Origin: Paenibacillus amylolyticus
GTDB lineage: Bacteria; Bacillota; Bacilli; Paenibacillales; Paenibacillaceae
DNA: 64,000 bases
Direction of reading: 5' to 3'
Assembly: GCF_001570725.1 (NCBI RefSeq)
Contig: NZ_BCNV01000001.1
Coordinates: 3,720,001 to 3,784,000, forward strand
Position numbers and translations under genes: made by a program. The notes below the pieces were generated by a model. That model did not search any database. It had not been told where the DNA came from and worked only from the letters and a program-made list of their open reading frames with translations. This document shows, in pieces, positions 33,401 to 42,240 of the stretch. How positions within the stretch are numbered: the first letter of the stretch is position 1; the number at the start of each line of letters is the position of its first letter.

Positions 33401-35786
33401 ACCGATCACTTCCTTCTAATTTCACGTTAAAGCTTAATTGGATGGGTTCAGTCTGATTAGAGATGATGGTCAATGTTCCCTCGCCAGCTGTTCCGTGTGT
33501 CTTGATATACGTACCACACATACCGCCCTCTGCGACGACACAGTCTGGTCCTACGATTTCTATCGATCCTTCCGCTTTTAGAAATAAAGGTAAATGAGAG
33601 TAGGTTGCATTATTGTTATTGGCATCTACTACTCGAATACGAACTGACGCCATATCATACGTGTCAGCTTCGACTAATTCCGCAGCACTAACGGTGGTTT
33701 CCACATGAATACTCGCGTTAGATGATTTCACAACCTCTGCGACAACCTTTCCTTTTTTCACAGCTTCAAAACGATAGACGGGTGCTGAAGCTCCCCAATT
33801 CTCGATGTACTTGAAAAACAAACGATAGAAGGTGATCGGTGATACAAGGTGACGACACATGACCCATACGGCTTTAAAAATATACTTTACAGGTAATGCA
33901 GTTCCAAAGCGTTGGATCGCTAATAGGCTCTCTTTGATGGCATCTGCTTTCTTACGAGAATACTTCTCTCCTTCTTCAATTACGTTTCCTACGGTGTCAT
34001 AGAATTCGATCGGTGGATGTGGTAAATAACGATACTTTTGGTTAACCGGTTCGAACTCCCGGATCATGATGTCATTCTTATACAGCCGGACTTGATCCGC
34101 ATTCGTGAAGATGTAGTTTTCACCAACAGCGCCACCAGGGTAATCTCCGATATGCATATCTGAACCCACTTCCAGAACAGGAGCATTTTCTGAGAAACTG
34201 GCGTAGACTCTGGCAGCAAGCTTCGGATTACGAAACATGTCCAGCACACCATGGTAGCAAATGCGATCCCCAGATCCAAAATCACCATGGGTTTGATAAT
34301 CAAACATACACCAGCCAAAAGAGCCTGCAATGTCTTCTCTTTTATACACTTCATTCAAGACATTCGCGTAACGCATAGCATGAGAAAGCCGGCGAGAAGG
34401 CTCATCTGTTGCTTTTGTTGGGAACATATGACCATTAAATTCGGAGATCAAATACGCTTTGCTTTTACTCGGAGAAATCAACCACCTTGGTAGTAGCGCA
34501 CCGTTCTTTCCCGTATGAGAAAAATCATTAAACCCATAGACATCTTCTAATAGACTACTTCTCCACAGGAAGCGAACCCCACTGGTCTGTCTGCTGTGAT
34601 CCAAACGGCGAGCGATTTCATTAGTCTTTGTATATAGAACGTCATCATCTTGCGATTCATTCAATCGAACCCCCCACAGAATAATTGAAGGGTGATTGCG
34701 ATACTGCAGAATCATTTCTTCCACGTTTTCACAAACAATTTGTTTCCAATCATCATCGTCTTTGATATGTTGCCAACCTGGTGTCTCGGTAAACACGAGC
34801 AAGCCTAAACGATCACAGGCATCCAAAAAATATTTGGACTGAGGGTAGTGCGAGGTGCGAACTGCGTTAACATGTAGTTCTTCCTTTAATATTCGTGCAT
34901 CCTCCACTTGCATTGACGCAGGCATGGCATAACCTACATAGGGATAACTCTGGTGGCGATTCAGCCCTCGAATCTTATATTTCTCACCATTCAAATAGAA
35001 TCCATCATAACGAAAATCAATTTGGCGGAATCCGAAAAACACATTATATTCGTCTATTATTTCTCCATTATGCTTTTTAAGTGTTGCTGTCAACGAGTAA
35101 AGATAAGGAGTCTCCGGGCTCCACACGTTGCTATCAGGAACATTAATCCTGCATTCTTTAAGTTCTGCCCCTGTTACATTCAGGGTTGTATGAGCAACTA
35201 TCGTTTGCTGTTGATCTAACAAGCTTAATTCCACAACATGTGTTGAATCAGGATGACTAATTGTAACGTCGATAAGTGCTTGGTTTTTCTCCGGTGTTCG
35301 AACAAAAACATCTTCTACATAGCTTTCATTAGCAACTAACAACCATGCTTCACGATAGAGTCCACCGTAAGTCATGTAGTCAATGACATGACCAAATGGC
35401 GGTACATTTGCATCTTCTCGTGTATTCAGACGAACGACAATTCTGTTCTCGACTCCGTACACCAGTTTATCCGTTACTTCTACTCGAAAAGCAGTGTATC
35501 CGCCATTGTGAGTTGTTAGCTGCTCGCCATTGACAAATACTTCTGCCACGTGAGCGGCCCCGTCAAACTGAAGAAACAAACGCTGACCTTTCAGTGAATC
35601 CGGAACCACCAGATGACGTCTATAACCACAGATCATCTGACAAGCGCTCTCTTCCATGTAGTGTACAGGGACTTCTTTACAAGTATGGGGCAGCCTTACG
35701 GCTGTCCCCTCCCCTGTAAAGTTGAAAAATTCATCAGTAATATTCTCTACAAAACTCCATCCATCACAGATACTAATTTTTCTCAT
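33360..35786 (-). CDS. Glycoside hydrolase family 2 (beta-galactosidase/glucuronidase type)
   Basis: An 808-residue GH2 enzyme. It has an N-terminal jelly roll (LPHTCKEVPV; RRHLVVPDSLKGQRLFLQF), an immunoglobulin-like domain, then the TIM barrel with RGLNRHQSYPYVG, acid/base Glu377 in GVRLNES and probable nucleophile Glu449 in YLISEFNGH. There is no signal peptide or transmembrane segment, so it acts in the cytoplasm. It is unusual for a gene of this kind to lie between membrane-protein and GtrA genes in a synthesis operon; it may trim failed or recycled glycan. Substrate unknown. Confidence 0.92.
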   Translation of the reverse strand: MRKISICDGWSFVENITDEFFNFTGEGTAVRLPHTCKEVPVHYMEESACQMICGYRRHLVVPDSLKGQRLFLQFDGAAHVAEVFVNGEQLTTHNGGYTAFRVEVTDKLVYGVENRIVVRLNTREDANVPPFGHVIDYMTYGGLYREAWLLVANESYVEDVFVRTPEKNQALIDVTISHPDSTHVVELSLLDQQQTIVAHTTLNVTGAELKECRINVPDSNVWSPETPYLYSLTATLKKHNGEIIDEYNVFFGFRQIDFRYDGFYLNGEKYKIRGLNRHQSYPYVGYAMPASMQVEDARILKEELHVNAVRTSHYPQSKYFLDACDRLGLLVFTETPGWQHIKDDDDWKQIVCENVEEMILQYRNHPSIILWGVRLNESQDDDVLYTKTNEIARRLDHSRQTSGVRFLWRSSLLEDVYGFNDFSHTGKNGALLPRWLISPSKSKAYLISEFNGHMFPTKATDEPSRRLSHAMRYANVLNEVYKREDIAGSFGWCMFDYQTHGDFGSGDRICYHGVLDMFRNPKLAARVYASFSENAPVLEVGSDMHIGDYPGGAVGENYIFTNADQVRLYKNDIMIREFEPVNQKYRYLPHPPIEFYDTVGNVIEEGEKYSRKKADAIKESLLAIQRFGTALPVKYIFKAVWVMCRHLVSPITFYRLFFKYIENWGASAPVYRFEAVKKGKVVAEVVKSSNASIHVETTVSAAELVEADTYDMASVRIRVVDANNNNATYSHLPLFLKAEGSIEIVGPDCVVAEGGMCGTYIKTHGTAGEGTLTIISNQTEPIQLSFNVKLEGSDRYASNQVALEQLSR

Positions 35787-35802
35787 TTATATTTCTCCGC
35801 TT

Positions 35803-36225
35803 TCATTTTGAAATATGAACAGGATTGGTTACCCCTTCGGACTTGGATTGCTTCATAAAACAAGAGATCAGTGCTGCAATCGTCCCAACAGCAAAGGCAA
35901 TACCAAAGATTACAACCGCTTGAGGATTTCCTCCAATAAAGTTAACTCCGTTCACAACATCTGATAATGTCGGGAACCCTAAATAGAAATGCATGGATAA
36001 TGCCACTCCAAAAGAAACGGCTGGTAGCAACGGTGCAAAGAAGTAGTTTTTAAGCAAAACCAGCAATTCTCCTAATACGCCAGTGATAATCAAACCAAAG
36101 GTGATGAAGGAAAAGGTACGATCACCATGATTCACAATGATAAACACAATGTTAGCCACCAGCATCAAACTCGCAGCCATAAATCCGATCCAAAATCCAA
36201 GTGTTCTGTCTTTAAATAAGACCAT
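35803..36225 (-). CDS. Four-transmembrane protein of the glycan operon
   Basis: A 140-residue membrane protein with four hydrophobic helices (about 10-32, 38-58, 64-82, 102-124) and a short charged C-terminal tail. The start is ATG with AAGGGGG inside the end of the GH3 gene, 5 bp downstream of its stop, so the two are tightly coupled. No family is recognised. It could be a subunit or anchor for the neighbouring double-anchored GH3 enzyme. Confidence 0.75.
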   Translation of the reverse strand: MVLFKDRTLGFWIGFMAASLMLVANIVFIIVNHGDRTFSFITFGLIITGVLGELLVLLKNYFFAPLLPAVSFGVALSMHFYLGFPTLSDVVNGVNFIGGNPQAVVIFGIAFAVGTIAALISCFMKQSKSEGVTNPVHISK

Positions 36226-36230
36226 GTAGG

Positions 36231-39170
36231 TTAAACCCCCTTTATCCTTCTAGCATATCCTGTTCTAATGAATAGGATTAAACTCAACAGCGTGAATGCA
36301 CCAAGTGCATAATTTGTAACTCTCAAAAACGTTTGCCACCATGGTACAAAATCTTCCACTTCGGTTTCGGCGGATAGACCATTAATTAAATTAGATTTAG
36401 CTAAGGAATAATAGAAGCCTTTATTCGCTCTTCTTAACTCTTGCAATACGTAACCATCCTTGTTACTTGCAAGATATTTGTGAATCTCACTCGCACGGGC
36501 AGTATCCGCGTTAAACGTATCTGTTCCAGCAACAAGTGATTCCACCGTTGGGATGTTTGGATTACCTTTAACTGAATCTGTAATCGTAACCCCTTTGAAG
36601 CCCCATTCATTTCGAAGCACTTGTGTTAGCGTTGCATGATCTGCATAGGCCAAACGAGCACCAATTCGAGAGAATGACATCATCGTACCAAGCGCTTCTC
36701 CTTTGGTGAAGGCACCCTCAAATGCTTTCAAAGGACCTTGACGATAGGATTGTTCCGTCGCAAATGTAGCCAATTCACTACGATTCGTCTCTTGATCGTT
36801 GGCAACAAAGTGTTTAATGGCAGCGGTTAATCCCTTCGCTTGCATAGCTTCAGTCTGAACTGCACCCATGATATAACTCAAAATGCTATCTTCAGAATAA
36901 TATTCAAAGTTACGTCCACTAAATGGAGTCCGGTGTAAATTGGCTCCTGGTGACCACAGCTGTGTCGTTCCACTGAACAAGGCATCCTCTGCGATAAAAT
37001 CACCACGTTCTGCTAATAGCTGTTGGTTCCATGTGGATGCTGCTACAATTTGGCTAACATGTGCCGTAGACGGTTGACCATTATTAAATAAATAATTGGA
37101 TTGAGCGCCTGAAGGTCCATCTGTATTTTTGTTGGCAGGTTTATTAATGGACTTCACAGCTGGTTGTCCAAAATTCTCCCCGATCGTTGCACTCAACTCA
37201 GCAATCGTTAATTGACTCAAGAACGTATTCCATTTCTCATCGTCATCAAACGGAACGTCCTTCATATCAACCAGTTTCAGCCCTGCATCTACGCCTTGAG
37301 CAAAACTATCATATGCTGGAGCATCACTAGGTTTTTGATATTTTTCGTTATACAATACTTCTTTTAATTTATCAGTAGCCTCAACATCGGTGTATGCTTT
37401 AGGGTACGTACCCCAGTCGTTACGTGTTAAATACGTAACGACATTTTCAGCGAAGTAATTATAATCAATATCTTCATATTGATTGGAAACCACTTCATCG
37501 GTTTGTTGAGATTTGGCATAGGTCACATTGTCTAACGTTTCTAGCGGTACAGAGACTGCTTTATTTGCATCTCCATCTACCACTGAACCATCAGCCAGCA
37601 ATAGCTTGCCGGCTACGGCTGCACCTTGCTTATTCGCCATCACATTATTGAGAGCGTCATGACTATCATTACCTATTGCAAAATAGTAGTCGCCTGGATC
37701 AAAGACATAACTACCTTTCTTGCTAGGATCAGCCCCATTTTCTGCATTCTCGTCATAGGTTGCAAATAAATAGTCATCAATGGTAACCGTGACATCTTCA
37801 GATTCACCTGCAGCCAGTTCACTCGTTTTCCCGAATCCAACTAACTGAATTGCTGATTTTTCTGCTTGTCCTTCTTCATATGGAAGTTGAGCATAGACCT
37901 GTACGACTGATTTGGACTTTCCTGTATAAGCTGATTCCTGAGGATAGCCCTCATTCGTCACCTTAACCTGAGCCGTTACTGTTTTGGCATTTCTGTCCCA
38001 TTCAACCGAAGTTAACTGCTGAGTGAAATTAGCATAGCTAGTTCCATAACCAAATGGATATACCATTTCGTCAGCATAGCTCCAGCGTTCTTGATTAACA
38101 AAAGCACCTGCGCTGCTGTCCGCATTATTCAAGCCCAAGACAGCATCGTGATATCTTGTTTCGTAGTACTTGTATCCTTGATAGATTCCCTCTGCCTGGA
38201 TGATATAATGACCATTATCATTTGAATATTGAAAATCGCCTGCATTTCTTACCGCTGGTGCAGACAAGGAATCTGCTGCAAAGGTATCCACGAGTCTACC
38301 TGAAGGATCAGCCGCACCTACTAATACATTAGCTACACCTGTAAAGCCTTTAAGACCCGGATTTCCGATCCACAGGGCAGCGTCGACTCCGTACTCCTGT
38401 TCTTCAAGCCAACCTAGTTCCATCGCATATGCACTATTGATGAGAACAACAATCTTGGAAAATTTCCCGCTATCCTTGATCATTTTCAATAGATCTTTTT
38501 CTGTGTTATGAAGTGCCAAGTAAGACATACCGTCTCTGTCGGTTGTCGCTAAGTCTTTACCTTCCCCACCATCACGGGACAACATGACAATAGCCACATC
38601 ATTGAAATTATCTTGGTATGTTGCTTGAAGGTCACTGGTATAGAAGTTTTTGTCGACTTCTCCAATGAACCAATCCGGAGATGCTTTTGCTCTAGCCACA
38701 TCACTGTTCTTGTAAGCATCAAACAACTTGTCATTAATGGTGAATCCTGCTTCCTTCAAAGCGTTGTATAAATTAACCTGACGTTTCTCATCCATACCGG
38801 GTCCACCAGAATTCCCGCTATATACAGGATCTGCCGTCGCCCGACCAAACAAAGTTACACTACGTTCTTCAGCACGTAACGGCAGAGAGGTTTGGTTATT
38901 TTTTAAGAGAACCGTTCCTTCTTCCATCGTTTGTACGTCATGTTTATCTGAATCAACTAACATCTCTGCTAGACCCTGATCAGATAACTCATATTTGCTT
39001 TTATAATACATGGAGCTCTCATCAGCTTGGATCACAGGCGGAGTGATTTTAAGAAAAACATTCACTTGACCACTCCAACTCATTAGCAACTCCGTCATGA
39101 ATAAACTAAAGGCTAAAAGGAATGCTGAAAGCGCGGTCAATCCGCGCCATAATTTTTTTTTGCTTTTCAA
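36231..39170 (-). CDS. Circularly permuted, membrane-anchored GH3 beta-glycosidase
   Basis: A 979-residue enzyme starting at TTG after AGGAGG. The domain order is reversed against ordinary GH3: residues about 80-380 are the GH3 C-terminal sandwich (EEGTVLLKNN, NPGLKGFTGVANVLVGAADP, PFGYGTSYANF). Next comes an Fn3-like domain (about 390-500). The TIM barrel with the nucleophile Asp865 in VTITDS then follows (about 645-900; NTDGPSGAQ, AIKHFVANDQETNR). Transmembrane helices lie at about 12-32 and 952-970, so both ends are in the membrane and the enzyme is probably extracytoplasmic. Reversed order is known in a few gut Firmicutes GH3 enzymes. Substrate unknown. Confidence 0.9.
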   Translation of the reverse strand: MKSKKKLWRGLTALSAFLLAFSLFMTELLMSWSGQVNVFLKITPPVIQADESSMYYKSKYELSDQGLAEMLVDSDKHDVQTMEEGTVLLKNNQTSLPLRAEERSVTLFGRATADPVYSGNSGGPGMDEKRQVNLYNALKEAGFTINDKLFDAYKNSDVARAKASPDWFIGEVDKNFYTSDLQATYQDNFNDVAIVMLSRDGGEGKDLATTDRDGMSYLALHNTEKDLLKMIKDSGKFSKIVVLINSAYAMELGWLEEQEYGVDAALWIGNPGLKGFTGVANVLVGAADPSGRLVDTFAADSLSAPAVRNAGDFQYSNDNGHYIIQAEGIYQGYKYYETRYHDAVLGLNNADSSAGAFVNQERWSYADEMVYPFGYGTSYANFTQQLTSVEWDRNAKTVTAQVKVTNEGYPQESAYTGKSKSVVQVYAQLPYEEGQAEKSAIQLVGFGKTSELAAGESEDVTVTIDDYLFATYDENAENGADPSKKGSYVFDPGDYYFAIGNDSHDALNNVMANKQGAAVAGKLLLADGSVVDGDANKAVSVPLETLDNVTYAKSQQTDEVVSNQYEDIDYNYFAENVVTYLTRNDWGTYPKAYTDVEATDKLKEVLYNEKYQKPSDAPAYDSFAQGVDAGLKLVDMKDVPFDDDEKWNTFLSQLTIAELSATIGENFGQPAVKSINKPANKNTDGPSGAQSNYLFNNGQPSTAHVSQIVAASTWNQQLLAERGDFIAEDALFSGTTQLWSPGANLHRTPFSGRNFEYYSEDSILSYIMGAVQTEAMQAKGLTAAIKHFVANDQETNRSELATFATEQSYRQGPLKAFEGAFTKGEALGTMMSFSRIGARLAYADHATLTQVLRNEWGFKGVTITDSVKGNPNIPTVESLVAGTDTFNADTARASEIHKYLASNKDGYVLQELRRANKGFYYSLAKSNLINGLSAETEVEDFVPWWQTFLRVTNYALGAFTLLSLILFIRTGYARRIKGV

Positions 39171-39204
39171 TGCAGCTACCTCCTACAGAGTCCATTTATT
39201 TAAC

Positions 39205-39834
39205 TTAATGTGTTGCTTCTTCGCTCTCTTTAAGTACCGTATAATCGAAGCTTGCTCTTGCAGGGTCGACAATGATAGAAGTTGCCGGGAATGATACAGA
39301 TTCAAGGTACTGCTCTGCTGTTAAGGCTGCTCCTTCTCCACCAGCTGCTTGCCCCATTTCATCCGTCCATGCGAGTGTATTCAAATAGCCAATTGGGTTT
39401 GCACCTGCCGAGTATGAACTATTCACGATCACTGATGTGGGTTGGGATAATTCAAGTGTACGTAGCCCATCTTCGTCTTTTACAGTTACTGTCCCATAAT
39501 ATTTAGTGATGTCCGCTCCTCTAGGTACAACATCGTATTCACCGCTATCTTCAAATAACAAAGCTCCCGAAAAAGAAGTACCTGTGGATGTTAAGATGTA
39601 CGTATTATCTGCAAATGTCTCAATGGATTGAACGCCGAAAGTGGCTCTTTTGAACGTATGTTCCGGGTAAGCACTTGTGAATGCAACATTAGTCGTAGAC
39701 GCATAATACCCTGTAGGGTTATTGGATGCACCCGACTTCTCTCCATCTGTTCCACTTCCACAAGCTGTTAATGCGACCAACATCATAACCATAAAAATTG
39801 CTGTGAAGGCTGTTTTTGCTGTTCTTTTCCCCAT
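39205..39834 (-). CDS. Lipoprotein, first gene of the glycan operon
   Basis: A 209-residue lipoprotein: signal peptide and lipobox LTACG (Cys near residue 25), then a Ser/Gly/Asn linker and a beta-rich domain (TFKRATFGVQSIETFADNTYILT). No family is recognised. The ribosome site AAAGGGGAT precedes ATG. It lies 34 bp before the GH3 gene and faces the LytTR system, so it may be a surface accessory or sensor for the operon. Confidence 0.78.
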   Translation of the reverse strand: MGKRTAKTAFTAIFMVMMLVALTACGSGTDGEKSGASNNPTGYYASTTNVAFTSAYPEHTFKRATFGVQSIETFADNTYILTSTGTSFSGALLFEDSGEYDVVPRGADITKYYGTVTVKDEDGLRTLELSQPTSVIVNSSYSAGANPIGYLNTLAWTDEMGQAAGGEGAALTAEQYLESVSFPATSIIVDPARASFDYTVLKESEEATH

Positions 39835-39861
39835 GTTGCTATCCCCTTTTAATCAAGTATT

Positions 39862-39875
39862 TGTATACGCTTTCT
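39862..39875 (-). promoter_or_regulatory. Near-cre upstream of the glycan operon
   Basis: The minus strand AGAAAGCGTATACA differs from TGNAANCGNWNNCA only in its first base. It is 28-41 bp before the lipoprotein start, where CcpA would block transcription. Confidence 0.5.
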
Positions 39876-39961
39876 CAAGCGCATATTTATTGTATGGGGT
39901 AACGCCGGTTGTTTGTGGTATTTGGCATAAACTCAAAGAATTAACGGAAATTTACGATTGG

Positions 39962-40044
39962 TTTTTTAGTTTATGAGGTTTTTTTTTAGTTTGCGCTGAG
40001 TTTTGGGTTGTATTATTGACAAAGAGATGCTTGCTTTCTATAGT
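39962..40044 (+). promoter_or_regulatory. LytTR system promoter with upstream direct repeats
   Basis: TTGACA (40016-40021), 17 bp, TATAGT (40039-40044). Upstream, TTTTTTAGTTT occurs at 39962-39972 and 39982-39992, 20 bp apart, with a further AGTTTT at 39999. LytTR regulators bind direct repeats about 21 bp apart, so autoregulation is plausible. Confidence 0.6.
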
Positions 40045-40076
40045 GAACATACATTAGAGATAAAACTGAGGGGTGA

Positions 40077-40796
40077 ATGATGATTATCAAAATCGCTATT
40101 GTAGAGGATGATATCAATCAAGCGCGTTTGTTAGAAAGTCATCTGACGAACTATAGTGCTGAAAAAGGACTTTCCTTCAATATTGTGCATTTCTCTCAAG
40201 CTGTTGCACTATTAGAGAATTACGAGTCCAATTTTGATATCATCTTTATGGATATTCAATTACCGTATATGAACGGAATGGATGCTGCGCGTAGTATCAG
40301 ATTACTTGATAAAAAAGCAATTCTTATTTTCATCACCAATCTTACCCAGTATGCTATTCAAGGATATGAAGTGGAAGCGCTTGATTATATGTTAAAGCCG
40401 GTGGAGTACTTTGATTTTGCCTTGAAAATGTCACGGGCCATGCAAAGGCTTAACGATAATCCCAAAGATGAAATACTTATCCCTTCGGACAAAGGAATGC
40501 TCAAAGTTTCTCCCAAAAGCATCCGCTATGTTGAAACGGAAGGGCATCATGTCATTTATCACTCGGTAGAAAATAGCTTCCGGCAGTATGCAACTATCTC
40601 ATCTATCGAAAAAAAAATGCACGGGTATGATTTCTTCAGATGCAATAATTGTTACTTGGTCAATCTGGCGTATGTGCAAAGAGTACATGGATACACTGTT
40701 ACATTAGATGGAGGCGTTGAGCTGCGGATCAGTCAGCCCAGAAAAAAAGCCTTTGTTAATAAACTAATGGAATATGTGAGAGAAAAAGATGAATAG
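40077..40796 (+). CDS. LytTR family response regulator
   Basis: A 239-residue response regulator: receiver domain (1-120) with phospho-acceptor Asp59 in FMDIQLPYMNG and the Lys in YMLKPVEYF, then a LytTR DNA-binding domain (about 140-239; SIRYVETEGHHVIYH, FRCNNCYLVNLAYVQ). Two adjacent ATG codons are possible; the second (40080) has slightly better spacing from GAGGGG. It overlaps the histidine-kinase gene by 8 bp. It probably controls the divergent glycan operon and itself. Confidence 0.93.
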   Translation: MMIIKIAIVEDDINQARLLESHLTNYSAEKGLSFNIVHFSQAVALLENYESNFDIIFMDIQLPYMNGMDAARSIRLLDKKAILIFITNLTQYAIQGYEVEALDYMLKPVEYFDFALKMSRAMQRLNDNPKDEILIPSDKGMLKVSPKSIRYVETEGHHVIYHSVENSFRQYATISSIEKKMHGYDFFRCNNCYLVNLAYVQRVHGYTVTLDGGVELRISQPRKKAFVNKLMEYVREKDE

Positions 40797-42120
40797 CATG
40801 ATTTCTGATTTTTTGGTTGTCTACTCCAAACAGATTATCATTCGATCAGCTAGTTTGATTGAATTTGTGTTTTGTATTTTCATTTTGACTCTGCCTTATC
40901 AAAAATCAAAAGGGTTTTGGTTAAAACTATGTATCATGGCTAACTTGGCGATTCCACTTCTATTGTTGGTATCTTATATGAATTATCATTATCCCTATCT
41001 ATTTCCTGGAGTCATAAGTACTATTGTCTATCTTTTCGTTTTGAGTGCTTTATGCTTGCTGTACAAGGAAAATTTTTCAGAACTATTGTTTTGTCTCTGT
41101 GGTGGAATTGCGATCCAGATGATTGTAGGTCGGTTGTATGAAATATTCATTATTGTATTCAAACAAAATCCGTATGAAACACTCTCCCCCTTTAAAGAAA
41201 TGGTTCCGTTACGGGATTGGTTAGTGTACTCCTTGATACATTGTATTTTTAGTATTTCACTCGCTTTACTTTTTCGTCGAAACAAAGTCTATGAACACGA
41301 TAGAAGTAACAAGGTTTTAATTGTTATTTTTTCATTGATCTTTATTTTCGTCACTGTAATCATCAACTCGTTAAGTCGTTCCTTCGAGGGTGAAAATAGT
41401 ATCTTGGATTTCATCATTCGAATTTTTTCAATTCTGTATGCTTTACTTACGTTATTATTTCGCACAAGAATATTAGAAACCAGCAAACTAAAACAGGATT
41501 TATTAATCATGGATGAACTACTCTATGTGGAGAAAAAACAGTTTGATAATATGCGAAGTGAAATAGAACTGATTAATATGAAATGTCACGATCTCCGTCA
41601 ACAATTGTCAAATATCAGTTATAAACTGACACATCAAGAACTCGAGTCATTGAATGCTGCTATTGAAGTCTATGATACATCGTTGAAAACGGGTAGTGAT
41701 ATTCTTGACGTAATTCTCTATAAAAAGCAGCTTTACTGTGAAAAAAATCAGATTCGAATGAGTTGCATGGCTGATGGCCGATGTTTATCTTTTATTTCAC
41801 CCACTCATCTATACTCTCTCTTAAGCAATGGAATAGAAAATGCACTGGAGGCTGTCCAATCCGTAACCCATGATAAGAAGCGAACGATCTCTATTGCAAT
41901 CGGAAATGAAAGCGGTATCATATCTATTCATATCACCAACTACTTTAATAGTGACCTGATTATTAGAGATGATGTGATACAAACGAATAAGAAAAACACA
42001 GATCGTCATGGCTTTGGTATTAAGAGCATGCGTCATATTACGGAACAATACAACGGAACTTTAACGTTTCACACCGACGAAGATATTTTTTATCTTCATA
42101 TTTATTTCCCTAGTTACTAA
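40789..42120 (+). CDS. GHKL-type sensor histidine kinase (AgrC/NatK-like)
   Basis: A 443-residue membrane kinase. About six to seven transmembrane helices occupy residues 20-225, followed by a coiled coil and the phospho-acceptor His267 in NMKCHDLRQQL. The ATP-binding part has the N-box in LYSLLSNGIENALEA and the G-box in GFGIKSMRH. This is the HPK10-like layout that partners LytTR regulators, often reading peptides or envelope state. It overlaps the regulator gene, so the two form one operon. The signal is unknown. Confidence 0.92.
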   Translation: MNSMISDFLVVYSKQIIIRSASLIEFVFCIFILTLPYQKSKGFWLKLCIMANLAIPLLLLVSYMNYHYPYLFPGVISTIVYLFVLSALCLLYKENFSELLFCLCGGIAIQMIVGRLYEIFIIVFKQNPYETLSPFKEMVPLRDWLVYSLIHCIFSISLALLFRRNKVYEHDRSNKVLIVIFSLIFIFVTVIINSLSRSFEGENSILDFIIRIFSILYALLTLLFRTRILETSKLKQDLLIMDELLYVEKKQFDNMRSEIELINMKCHDLRQQLSNISYKLTHQELESLNAAIEVYDTSLKTGSDILDVILYKKQLYCEKNQIRMSCMADGRCLSFISPTHLYSLLSNGIENALEAVQSVTHDKKRTISIAIGNESGIISIHITNYFNSDLIIRDDVIQTNKKNTDRHGFGIKSMRHITEQYNGTLTFHTDEDIFYLHIYFPSY

Positions 42121-42124
42121 ACAG

Positions 42125-42165
42125 CAAAAAAACGATCAAGGTACCGAAAGTACTTTGATCGTTTT
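42125..42165. terminator. Bidirectional terminator
   Basis: AACGATCAAGGTAC GAAA GTACTTTGATCGTT with T runs on both strands, between the convergent kinase and DUF4179 genes. Confidence 0.88.
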
Positions 42166-42240
42166 GGCATGGAAACCTGACTAAAAACCTCGGCTTATAA
42201 ACCACCCAATTCGAATAAGAGTTATTCCAGTTAGTTCATC

